Part shown: piece after piece, positions 52,443 to 60,680 of the stretch
How the letters are laid out: every line of letters starts with the position of its first letter
How positions within the stretch are numbered: position 1 is the first letter of the stretch
Assembly: GCA_020628095.1 (NCBI GenBank)
Contig: JAHDFP010000005.1
Location: 62,001-126,000 of the forward strand
Reading direction: 5' to 3'
Source: Saprospiraceae bacterium
Lineage (GTDB): Bacteria; Bacteroidota; Bacteroidia; Chitinophagales; Saprospiraceae
DNA: 64,000 nucleotides
Translations under genes and position numbers: made by a program
Notes under the pieces: model-generated
Database searches by the model: none
Told to the model about the DNA's origin: nothing
Seen by the model: only the letters and a program-made list of their open reading frames with translations

Positions 52443-54371
52443 TTGGATTTATTAAAAAAGAAATATACTAATCCAGCCTACCTGAGTCGACTGCTTATCT
52501 TATTTGTCGACGTTTTCTTGGTTTGTACGGCGATATGTCTGGCATTTCTATTGAGATTCGATTATAACTATGATAAGTTATTTCCCGACCTCAAGTTCTT
52601 CTTACCTAAGATATTACTGATAAGACTTATCTGTTTTAGGATTTTCAGGACCTACTCCGTTATTGTTCGTTACGCGGGTCTACAGGATTTATTTAAGATA
52701 TTCCTATCGGTATCTGCTGGATCGGCATTTATGATTGCCATCGTCTTACTATTTAGGTTGAACTATGACCTGACTAAGTGGTCCTGGGGGTTTTATCCTT
52801 ACTATCCTTTGTCCATTTTCATAATAGAATATATTCTTTCTTTGGCACTTATCGGAGGCTTCAGGATAGCCATGCCATTTATATTTAATCTGGTCTATAA
52901 TAAAAGTAAGGATAAGAGTAAGACAATAATTTTCGGAGCAGGGCAGCTTGGTTCTTTGACATTAGATTTGCTGAGTAGGGATACTAATAACAAGTATAAC
53001 ATTGTAGGTATTGTAGATGATAATCCCGATCTCAAGAACAAATATCTCAATGGTATTCCAGTATATCACATAGACTCATTGTCAGAGCTATTCGAGGTAC
53101 ATGATGTGGAGAATGCCATCATGGCGATAAAAAACATCAGGTTAAAGCGAAAAAACGAGTTTGTAGAATATTGCCTCAAGAAAGACATTAATGTCATGCA
53201 GGTTCCTGTCAGATCAGATTGGGATCAAGCCGAATTTACTGTTAATGAGATCAAGAAAATAAAAATTGAAGACCTTCTCAATAGAGAAGCCATCAACTTA
53301 GGCAAAGAGCAAATCAAAAATTATATACAAGGTAAGGTCGTTTTAGTTACTGGTGGGGCAGGATCTATAGGTAGTGAGATCGTAAGGCAACTCATAGGAT
53401 TTAATCCAGGAAAAATATATATACTCGATCAAGCAGAATCACCATTGGTAAATCTAGGACTAGAGATCAAGGAGAAATATGGATACGAAAGGGTAGAGGT
53501 GATATTGGCTAATGTCTCTGATAGACACCGATTACAGTTTTTGTTCAAAAAAATGAATCCTCAGATCGTCTTTCATGCCGCCGCCTATAAGCATGTCCCG
53601 ATCATAGAGTCTTTCCCGAGTGAAGCTATCAAAGTCAATGTCTTAGGAACTAAGAATGTGGTCGAATTATCAAGCTTGATGGGTGTAGAAAAGTTCGTAC
53701 TGGTATCAACGGACAAAGCGGTTAATCCGACCAACGCCATGGGGGCGTCCAAGCGAATAGCTGAACTATTTGTGCAATGCGTTAATAACCGATCTAAGAC
53801 ACAGTGTATCATTACAAGATTCGGAAATGTATTAGGGTCTAATGGGTCCGTTATTCCGAGATTTAAAAAACAAATCGAGACTGGAGGTCCAGTTACAGTA
53901 ACTCACCCTGAGATCATTCGTTATTTTATGACCATTCCAGAGGCGTCTCAGCTAGTAATAGAGGCTGGTGTGATGGGAGAAGGTGGGGAGATATTATTGT
54001 TTGATATGGGAGAGCCTGTCAAAATATTAGATCTTGCTGAGAAGCTTATAAGGTTAGCAGGGTATAAGCCGCATGATGATATAGAGATACAATTTACAGG
54101 CTTGCGTCCAGGTGAGAAATTATACGAAGAGCTGCTTACCACTAACGAAAATTCTGTCCCTACACATCACCCCAAAATCTTAAAAGGTAAATTTTTCAAA
54201 ATAGATTTTGACAAAACAGAAGAACAAATCAATAAGCTCATCGAGAGCATAGATAAAATCACTAAAGAACAAATCCTAAAAGACATTCAGGCAATTGTGC
54301 CAGAATATAAAAAACCAGAACTGAAAGAGATAGAAGACACTCCTGTCAAGTATCTCAATGTAATCAAATAA
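52443..54371 (+). CDS. pglF: Membrane-bound UDP-GlcNAc 4,6-dehydratase, PglF/CapD-like
   Basis: A 642-residue PglF/WbpM-type dehydratase with a TTG start. Four transmembrane segments lie in residues 15-150. A first Rossmann region has IFGAGQLGSLTLDLL near 165; the catalytic SDR domain has LVTGGAGSIGSEIVRQL at about 300-316, and STDKAVNPTNAMGASKRIAE near 424-443 (cited in part) carries the catalytic Lys and Met-Gly-Ala-Ser-Lys loop. Product: UDP-4-keto-6-deoxy-GlcNAc for PglE. It shares one base (TAATG) with the next gene. The same product could feed the 33315 aminotransferase. Confidence 0.9.
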   Translation: MDLLKKKYTNPAYLSRLLILFVDVFLVCTAICLAFLLRFDYNYDKLFPDLKFFLPKILLIRLICFRIFRTYSVIVRYAGLQDLFKIFLSVSAGSAFMIAIVLLFRLNYDLTKWSWGFYPYYPLSIFIIEYILSLALIGGFRIAMPFIFNLVYNKSKDKSKTIIFGAGQLGSLTLDLLSRDTNNKYNIVGIVDDNPDLKNKYLNGIPVYHIDSLSELFEVHDVENAIMAIKNIRLKRKNEFVEYCLKKDINVMQVPVRSDWDQAEFTVNEIKKIKIEDLLNREAINLGKEQIKNYIQGKVVLVTGGAGSIGSEIVRQLIGFNPGKIYILDQAESPLVNLGLEIKEKYGYERVEVILANVSDRHRLQFLFKKMNPQIVFHAAAYKHVPIIESFPSEAIKVNVLGTKNVVELSSLMGVEKFVLVSTDKAVNPTNAMGASKRIAELFVQCVNNRSKTQCIITRFGNVLGSNGSVIPRFKKQIETGGPVTVTHPEIIRYFMTIPEASQLVIEAGVMGEGGEILLFDMGEPVKILDLAEKLIRLAGYKPHDDIEIQFTGLRPGEKLYEELLTTNENSVPTHHPKILKGKFFKIDFDKTEEQINKLIESIDKITKEQILKDIQAIVPEYKKPELKEIEDTPVKYLNVIK

Positions 54372-56134
54372 TGCGCTCACTCTACAGCATCTCATCTAAG
54401 CTGATATATGGAGTATTCATATTAGGGATATTCTTTTATGTGCTGTCCATTGGGACATTCCATACTCAGAATTTATTTGATGATGCCTTGTTTTTTTCTA
54501 AGATGCCATTACCATTTACTAATGGTGTTCTTTACTATCTATGGATCGCGGGATTCAGTTTGTTATCGCTTGTATTTTTAAGGAAGAGAAAGGATATTCC
54601 CCTTGTGGATATGGTCTTTTTGGCTTTGGTATTATGGTCATTTTTAAGTGTATCGTGGGCGAGTAATCAGGCGCTTGGGCTTTCTGTGTCGAGTAGACTC
54701 TTAGGGGCTTATCTGTTGTTCGTAATGACCAGAAAACTTTTTTCTGAGCATCCTAATTTTAGATCATACCTTTCTCTCAGCTTAGGAATACTATTTATAA
54801 TATTCTCTATTTTTTTCATTTTAGAAAATTTCAATGTATTCCAGTCCTTTATGGATACAGGGAGTAGAGCTTCGTTTCACCATATTAGAAGTTTTATAGG
54901 AGGTAAAAACAATTCTGCTATTTTCCTTTCTTTCAGCCTTCCATTGCTGTTATTCAATCTGGCCAATAGACCATTTAGAGATGTCTCTATTATTGCCTCT
55001 TTACTGTGCATAGTCGGGATACTTTTGTGTGGTAGCCGTAATGCGATTGTTTTTATTGGCTTGTTTTTCATTTTGATCTTATTGCTCAGATTTGGTTTTA
55101 CGGCTTGGAAACTAATGATTGGGTTTCCAGTTTTGCTATTCAGCTTTTTATTTATTCTGATAAACTTTGAGGTCGGTGGATTATTCAGATCTGGAATGAC
55201 TTATTACCATCAGCGGATGGCGAAAATATCCTTGGGCTTGCTCAAAGATGACAATATATTACTGGGTATAGGAGCGGGGCAGTGGACTATTATGAAGGAT
55301 AAGATGCAATACTATATCAATGCTAATCTCGTCCATCCGCACTCTGATTTTATGTCCTTTTTGTCTGAATTAGGCTTGATTGGATTTTTGTTGTTTGCAG
55401 CAGTTATTGGACTAGTAATATATCAGGTATCCAGAGGTGTAAATAAAGAAAATAGAATATTACGCTGGCAAAATCATGTCTGCTTTGCGTTTGCTATCTC
55501 AGTATTATGGTACATGTCCTTTGAGGATCTCAAGCTCAGTCTTAATTACTATTCTCTTATTATACTTAACTGGGGAATAATATTCAGTGATAAAGAAATA
55601 AACCGTTTCAAATCAGATAACAAAATCCTAGGTCTTGTGAGTCAGCTTTCGGTCATATTGATGTCTGGATGGTTGATATATTATGCTTACAATCTTAACA
55701 AAGAAAGAAGCAAAATAGATAACTATAGGACTTCCCTACAATCACAAGAATGGACCTATGCGCTTTATGATCTGAGACAGTTTGATAAGCAGTATTATAA
55801 TACGATAGGTAGTCGCCCATTATCTAATATGGAAGCCGAGGCCTATGGCAACTTACAGCTAGATAGTCTGGAGCTCGCATCTTACTATGAGACCTTAGAG
55901 TCATTTCCTCATAACGTAGAGGCTCATAGCAGATTATGCGAGATTTATTTTGAGAGGGGAGAGATGGAAAAGAGTTTTCGCCATTTCAAGTTCGTGAGAC
56001 GTTTCCAAAATCACATGCGCTTTACTAACGCCTACCTTAAGAAATTTGAAAAGATTCCTGAGTACGCAGATAAAGCTAAAAAGCTCAAGAAATATAAATG
56101 GAATACAAGAAAGGTAAACCTATTGCCATTCTAA
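54371..56134 (+). CDS. O-antigen ligase-like protein with soluble C-terminal extension
   Basis: A 587-residue protein. About twelve membrane segments fill residues 10-440; the periplasmic loop has SWASNQALG, GSRNAIVFIGLFF and DNILLGIGAGQW followed by NANLVHPHSDFMSFLSELGLIGF, the conserved G.G..W ... HxH/D ... E.G..G region of the WaaL/PglL ligase family. Residues 445-587 are soluble and helical (FPHNVEAHSRLCEIYFERGEMEKSFRHF resembles a TPR). Such tails occur in some oligosaccharyltransferases and ligases. It follows PglF by one base overlap, so ligation of a bacillosamine-initiated glycan to lipid A or protein is plausible. Confidence 0.8.
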   Translation: MRSLYSISSKLIYGVFILGIFFYVLSIGTFHTQNLFDDALFFSKMPLPFTNGVLYYLWIAGFSLLSLVFLRKRKDIPLVDMVFLALVLWSFLSVSWASNQALGLSVSSRLLGAYLLFVMTRKLFSEHPNFRSYLSLSLGILFIIFSIFFILENFNVFQSFMDTGSRASFHHIRSFIGGKNNSAIFLSFSLPLLLFNLANRPFRDVSIIASLLCIVGILLCGSRNAIVFIGLFFILILLLRFGFTAWKLMIGFPVLLFSFLFILINFEVGGLFRSGMTYYHQRMAKISLGLLKDDNILLGIGAGQWTIMKDKMQYYINANLVHPHSDFMSFLSELGLIGFLLFAAVIGLVIYQVSRGVNKENRILRWQNHVCFAFAISVLWYMSFEDLKLSLNYYSLIILNWGIIFSDKEINRFKSDNKILGLVSQLSVILMSGWLIYYAYNLNKERSKIDNYRTSLQSQEWTYALYDLRQFDKQYYNTIGSRPLSNMEAEAYGNLQLDSLELASYYETLESFPHNVEAHSRLCEIYFERGEMEKSFRHFKFVRRFQNHMRFTNAYLKKFEKIPEYADKAKKLKKYKWNTRKVNLLPF

Positions 56135-56147
56135 AACTATATACGTA

Positions 56148-57017
56148 GTGAAAAGACTTCTAATTACTTGTATAGTGGATAAACAACCCGTTTTTATAGA
56201 GGAATATAAAATATGGGCTGTATGTATGTCAAAGCTCTACAAGGATTCTGCTCACACGATTAGGGCCTATTTTATAGATGAAGTCAATCCGGAGGTTGAG
56301 CTTTTTTCTATTAAGTATGGAATAGAAATAAAGATTGTACCTACACTTATTCCTGAAAGTCCGCATAGCAATAAGATCATACCTCTGTTAGCTGAGGATA
56401 TTATCGAGTATGATGGGATCGTAATTACTGATTCCGATCTTTATATGGTACAAGCTTTTGACCAGTATTTTATAGAAGGTCACATCAGATTGGCGCCAAA
56501 TAACCAAAATAATCCTCCAAGTCGGATTTTCGAATCAGTATTTAGACTTTTTGGGTTGCCGCTACCGTTCAAAAAAGGAATAGCATTATTCCCTGGACAT
56601 AATGGACTCCAGGAATCCTATATCAATAATAATAGTGGTGGCATTATAATGGTCCCCGCAGACCAAGCGAGAAAGGTAGGTGAGTTATGGAAAAACAACG
56701 TCCTACGTATCATTTCGGAAGCCGAGATATTAGAGAGATGGAGAGTCCATGTGGATCAGGTGGGATTCGCAATAGTCATGGCACAGCTGGGTAAAGAGAT
56801 ATTCTTCTTGCCACCCCAACTCAACTGTATACTCAAAATGATGCCTTTAGTCAGTGATATAACTGGTTTTCATATCGCCAAAGCCCATAAAAAACAGTAT
56901 GCAGAGTGGTTTTCCAATGATAATTTGTTAGAGTATCAGACAGATAATGCCGAATTGCATAGGTCAATTGCATTATTAAATCAACGAATTACAGAGGCAA
57001 ACACTATTGTTTTATGA
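56148..57017 (+). CDS. GT-A-like glycosyltransferase, unassigned
   Basis: A 289-residue protein with a GTG start, last of the long forward run. It begins KRLLITCIVDKQPVFIEEYKIWAV and has the metal-binding DxD-type motif IVITDSDLYMVQ at about 92-103, then GGIIMVPADQ and HVDQVGFAIVMAQLGKEIFFLPPQLN, all patterns of retaining GT-A enzymes (GT8 or a related unassigned family). The HIAKAHKKQYAEWF end is near the metal-coordinating histidine typical of GT8. It is predicted cytoplasmic. The acceptor is unknown. Confidence 0.6.
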   Translation: MKRLLITCIVDKQPVFIEEYKIWAVCMSKLYKDSAHTIRAYFIDEVNPEVELFSIKYGIEIKIVPTLIPESPHSNKIIPLLAEDIIEYDGIVITDSDLYMVQAFDQYFIEGHIRLAPNNQNNPPSRIFESVFRLFGLPLPFKKGIALFPGHNGLQESYINNNSGGIIMVPADQARKVGELWKNNVLRIISEAEILERWRVHVDQVGFAIVMAQLGKEIFFLPPQLNCILKMMPLVSDITGFHIAKAHKKQYAEWFSNDNLLEYQTDNAELHRSIALLNQRITEANTIVL

Positions 57018-57283
57018 TTTTTGAAAATAAATCAAAGTAATTGTAGGGTTTTAATTCTTTGTGTTGTTCTATTTATAACAGGCTTATTTTTTTGTTTCGG
57101 ACAATACGAATTATAACAAATTGAGTACTCAATAAGAATAATTGTCAAATACAACGAGATGTATGATTTTTGACAAAATATGGCATAATTGTAGTATTTG
57201 TAAAATATAATAACCGTATTACGCCGTGCAATAGAATATTATACAGTATTTTAGATTTTTGCATTTATTAAAACTTATACAGC
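57018..57283. other. AT-rich intergenic leader of the S74 gene
   Basis: This 266-bp stretch is the longest gap in the window. It separates the 57-kb forward run from an independently regulated gene. It is very AT-rich and holds no open frame worth naming. A TTG (57170-57172) and TAGTATTTG (57192-57200) resemble a -33/-7 promoter pair with a spacing of 19 and a 3-base instead of 2-base spacer inside the -7 box. I see no clear terminator for the forward run. Confidence 0.4.
57170..57200 (+). promoter_or_regulatory. Weak promoter candidate for the T9SS/S74 gene
   Basis: A TTG at 57170-57172 and TAGTATTTG at 57192-57200 give a -33/-7-like arrangement with 19 bases between them. The -7 element has one extra base compared with TAnnTTTG, so the match is imperfect. 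It would place transcription initiation about 75 bp before the ATG at 57284. Confidence 0.25.
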
Positions 57284-58477
57284 ATGAAATTTACATTATC
57301 CATTTTTATCCTATTTATAAGTTACACATTATCAGTAGGTCAGCTCAAGGTTGTTACTAATGGTGATATCTTAGTCAGTGGCACATCAGCCCCTTCGACT
57401 TCTGCATTTTTAGACGTTAATGTACATAGTACTTCTCGTAACTGTTTTCAGACTGGATCTTATGGTCTACAGTCAGCAGGTAATACTAACGGTTTCTTGA
57501 CACATAATTGCTATTGGAATTCTGCTAATGGTGGTGGTGCTGTTGTCTTAAGAGAAGCTGGAGCAGGTGCTATATCTCAATATTTTCAAGGAAACACAAT
57601 TTTCAGAACAGTACCAGCAGGTGCTGCAGGCGCTGTTGTACCTTACGTAGAGGCTATGACAGTACAGGCATCAGGTAAGTTGGTATTGGGTTATCCGTGG
57701 ACGGCTAACCTACCTAACCTTATGTCAGTGAATGGTTCTATTGGCGCATCAGCGTTCAATGTCGTTTCTGATATTAGATTAAAGAATAACATATCTAAGT
57801 TTAAGCACGGATTAGATGCTGTGATGAAGCTAAAGCCTATCACATACACTTATAACGGTGGTGCAGGGATAGAAGACAGAGAGGTGCATGTTGGATTAGC
57901 AGCACAGAACTTGCAAGAAGTGGCTCCTGAGTTAGTAAAAGAATTTGAATATCAGGATCATGAGATTATCAGTGGAATGGAAGGTATTACTAAGAAAGTG
58001 GGTAGTGCTGAGACATATTTACAGATCAAAGATAATCAGGTGAAGTACCTTCTTGTCAATGCTATACAAGAGCAGCAACTTATCATAGATGATCAAAAGG
58101 CGCAGTTAGATGCTCAGGCCGAAAAATTAGATAAATTACAAAGCCAGATAGATGCCATTATCAATGGTGATATTCAGATAGGTGAAGTTATCAGTGTACA
58201 GTTAACGCAATATGATTTTGCAGAGCTAAAAGATAACAGACCGAATCCATTCAATGGTTATACAGAGATAGATTACATTATTCCATCTGAATCAAAGAAC
58301 GCTCAGATGAATATCTATAACAATGAGGGCAGACTGATAAGATCTATTCCTATCCAACATACAGGTGCAGGAACAGTTAAGTTAGAAGCATCACAAATCC
58401 CAAGTGGTACTTATAACTACTCACTACTTGTAGATGGTAAGATGATAGAGACTAAGCAAATGTTCTTAGCAAAGTAA
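57284..58477 (+). CDS. T9SS-secreted protein with S74 (intramolecular chaperone) domain
   Basis: A 397-residue exported protein. A Sec signal peptide (about 1-19, MKFTLSIFILFISYTLSVG) is followed by a Gly/Ser/Asn-rich beta-type region (25-150), then the S74 peptidase motif SDIRLKNNISKF with the autocleavage serine Ser162, found in tail-fibre and endosialidase chaperones. VHVGLAAQNLQEVAPELV and a coiled coil (EQQLIIDDQKAQLDAQAEKL near 265-285) complete the domain. Residues 318-397 (NRPNPFNGYTEIDYIIP, GTYNYSLLVDGK) are a type A C-terminal sorting domain for the type 9 system. It has its own leader and terminator. Such CTDs are attached to A-type LPS, which links it to the locus. Confidence 0.88.
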   Translation: MKFTLSIFILFISYTLSVGQLKVVTNGDILVSGTSAPSTSAFLDVNVHSTSRNCFQTGSYGLQSAGNTNGFLTHNCYWNSANGGGAVVLREAGAGAISQYFQGNTIFRTVPAGAAGAVVPYVEAMTVQASGKLVLGYPWTANLPNLMSVNGSIGASAFNVVSDIRLKNNISKFKHGLDAVMKLKPITYTYNGGAGIEDREVHVGLAAQNLQEVAPELVKEFEYQDHEIISGMEGITKKVGSAETYLQIKDNQVKYLLVNAIQEQQLIIDDQKAQLDAQAEKLDKLQSQIDAIINGDIQIGEVISVQLTQYDFAELKDNRPNPFNGYTEIDYIIPSESKNAQMNIYNNEGRLIRSIPIQHTGAGTVKLEASQIPSGTYNYSLLVDGKMIETKQMFLAK

Positions 58478-58500
58478 GTAAGTCGCAAAAAAGAAAAACG

Positions 58501-58535
58501 AAAGGGTTACAACATGGTTTGTAACCCTTTTTTTT
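58501..58535 (+). terminator. Rho-independent terminator
   Basis: A perfect 12-bp inverted repeat (AAAGGGTTACAA at 58501-58512 and its complement at 58519-58530) with a six-base loop, followed by further Ts so that eight Ts end the stem. It lies 24 bp after the stop at 58477 and ends the T9SS/S74 transcript. Confidence 0.85.
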
Positions 58536-58604
58536 ATGCCTCTTACTTTTCTTCTTTTTTCTAATTTCGCAGTCGCAACATCCAATTAGATATATCCAAT
58601 ACAC

Positions 58605-59519
58605 ATGAGCGATATTGCCAAGTATAATATTACAAAGCATCTAAAGGAACAAGATTTAGAAGCACGGTTTGAGCTTTGTCCTTTTTGCCAAGGTGATAAG
58701 TCACTGCATGTATGTGATATACAAGAGAAACCCAAAATAGAAGCTCTGGAGTGCAATCATTGTCATATAGGCTATATCAGTAGACAGCCCACAGGCGAGT
58801 ACCTTAATCATTATTACTCCAACTATTACGATGCGGAAAAACATACCACAATAGAAAAAGACACGCTTATAAAGCATCTCCTTAAAAACCTAAGCGCTCA
58901 TATTACAAAGGGTATCGACACTCTAAAGGTCATTGACTACGGCGGTGGAGATGGTAGTATCGCTTATGGTCTAATCCAAGAACTGGTTAGTAATAAATCA
59001 TATAAGTCCGCGATACTATACGTCGTGGATGTTAACTCGGGATTATTATCTAGTAAGGACGACGTAGAGGTTGTCAATCTAAAATCCTTGGAAGAATTAC
59101 CAGATAATCTATCTGCACATATAGTCATTGCCAGTGCCATATTGGAGCATGTCAAGCAGCCTCAAGTTATACTAAAGCAATTGCTAATGTTATTATCATC
59201 CAAGGGCTTATTCTACGCAAGGACACCGTTCATGTATCCATTCTCTAAGCTATTTGGTAAGGTCGGATCTCAGGTTGACCTACATTATCCAGGGCACCTT
59301 TTCGATATGGGCAGTAAGTTTTGGAATCGTGTGTTAAAAACATTGGATATTGATAAGGATTACAGTTTCGTCAAATCTCAGACTTCTTTAGTCGAGACGA
59401 AGCTCAAAACTGATTTTGTGAGGACTATTGCTGCGCATATTTTTAAGTTACCATCTAAGTTAGGCCTGAGTGGATACAAACTTGTGGGAGGCTGGGAAGT
59501 ATTTATTCAGCGCAGATAG
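58605..59519 (+). CDS. SAM methyltransferase with N-terminal zinc-ribbon-like motif
   Basis: A 304-residue protein. Two CxxC pairs (CPFC near 26 and CNHC near 50) suggest an N-terminal zinc-binding module of the kind seen in sugar C-methyltransferases and related surface-glycan methyltransferases. The SAM-binding motif is LKVIDYGGGDGSIAYGL near 107-123, followed by VVDVNSG and IVIASAILEHVKQPQ, with the RTPFMYPF loop. It could methylate a sugar carbon or nitrogen. It runs towards the reverse operon; the two stops are only 15 bp apart, so a shared terminator region is expected, though none is obvious. Confidence 0.7.
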   Translation: MSDIAKYNITKHLKEQDLEARFELCPFCQGDKSLHVCDIQEKPKIEALECNHCHIGYISRQPTGEYLNHYYSNYYDAEKHTTIEKDTLIKHLLKNLSAHITKGIDTLKVIDYGGGDGSIAYGLIQELVSNKSYKSAILYVVDVNSGLLSSKDDVEVVNLKSLEELPDNLSAHIVIASAILEHVKQPQVILKQLLMLLSSKGLFYARTPFMYPFSKLFGKVGSQVDLHYPGHLFDMGSKFWNRVLKTLDIDKDYSFVKSQTSLVETKLKTDFVRTIAAHIFKLPSKLGLSGYKLVGGWEVFIQRR

Positions 59520-59534
59520 TACTTAAGAGGATTA

Positions 59535-60680
59535 CTACTTCTCCACAAAAGCCTTTATATGCCCTATGATATACTCCTGCTCTTCATCGGATAATTCGTA
59601 GAAGACAGGAAGTCTGACTAAGGTGTCCGCATATTGATCACAGTATGGTAGATCGTAATTGACATCATCATATCCCTTGAAGAAGTCACTGCGATGTAAA
59701 GACAGATAGTGAAAGACGCAATGAATCTTTTGAGCCCTCATATAACGTATAAACTCTGATCTACTATCTAAGTCATGGAATAAGAGATAGAACATGTGTC
59801 CGTTCTCTACTGTATAATCTTTGAGCACTGGTAGCTCAAAGATGGTTTGGTTGAGTGCGCTTAGTTCTGAGCGATACCTTTCGACTATTTTTATTCTTTT
59901 GTTTTGTATTAGCTCCAGACACTCTAGTTGCCCATAGAGATAGGCAGCATTAAGCTCTGATGCTAAGAACGAAGAACCCTTATCTACCCATCCATACTTA
60001 TCTACCTCACCACGGAAGAACGCCGCGCGGTTAGTTCCTTTCTCCCATATAATTTCTGATCGGTCGAGGTATTTCTCATTATTGACCACGAGTAGTCCAC
60101 CCTCTCCAGAGATCACATTTTTGGTTTCGTGGAAAGAGTATGCTGAAAAATCCCCAAAAGATCCTAATGGTTTCCCTTTGTAGGTGGAGTCTATTGCTTG
60201 CGCACAGTCCTCTATAAGAAAAAGATTGTATTTGGCGCATAACTCCATGATCGGGTCCATATCACAGGCTTTACCAGCATAATGGACTACCACGATGGCC
60301 TTAGTATTGGGTGTGATACTCTCTTCTATTTTGCTGGCGTCCATATTGGGATGATCCGGCTCAGAATCTACAAATACCAGTTTCGCATTTCTTAGGACGA
60401 AGGCATTAGCTGTAGAGACGAAGGTGTAACTAGGCAATATGACCTCGTCACCCTCTTTGATGTCCGCTAGTATGGCTGACATCTCTAGGGCATCCGTACA
60501 CGAGGTCGTCATAAGACACTTCTTATATCCATACCGCTCCTCAAAGAACCGATGGCACAACTTACTATAGTGACCATTGCCAGATATCTTTTTCCTGTCC
60601 ACCGCATCTTTGATATAATCCAGCTCCTTACCGACGATAAATGGTTTATTGAATGGTATGTCGAATGCCTTATCAGCCAT
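59535..60680 (-). CDS. wecE: dTDP-4-amino-4,6-dideoxygalactose transaminase, WecE/RffA-like
   Basis: A 381-residue PLP aminotransferase, last gene of the reverse operon. IPFNKPFIVGKELDYIKDAVD, TTSCTDALEMSAILADIKEGDEVILPSYTFVSTANAFVLR and the lysine in SFHETKNVISGEGG (Lys187) are specific to WecE, and EKGTNRAAFFRGEVDKYGWVDKGSS is the WecE substrate-binding block. It aminates dTDP-4-keto-6-deoxyglucose to dTDP-Fuc4N. RmlA and RmlB, which would supply that substrate, are not in the window. It overlaps the AMP ligase gene by 8 bases and should act with the GNAT gene at 63059. Confidence 0.9.
   Translation of the reverse strand: MADKAFDIPFNKPFIVGKELDYIKDAVDRKKISGNGHYSKLCHRFFEERYGYKKCLMTTSCTDALEMSAILADIKEGDEVILPSYTFVSTANAFVLRNAKLVFVDSEPDHPNMDASKIEESITPNTKAIVVVHYAGKACDMDPIMELCAKYNLFLIEDCAQAIDSTYKGKPLGSFGDFSAYSFHETKNVISGEGGLLVVNNEKYLDRSEIIWEKGTNRAAFFRGEVDKYGWVDKGSSFLASELNAAYLYGQLECLELIQNKRIKIVERYRSELSALNQTIFELPVLKDYTVENGHMFYLLFHDLDSRSEFIRYMRAQKIHCVFHYLSLHRSDFFKGYDDVNYDLPYCDQYADTLVRLPVFYELSDEEQEYIIGHIKAFVEK

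Noticed and set aside
57018-57283. Small RNA or small gene in the long AT-rich gap
   Set aside because: No stable hairpin and no open frame with a plausible start and product; promoter function is the simpler reading.
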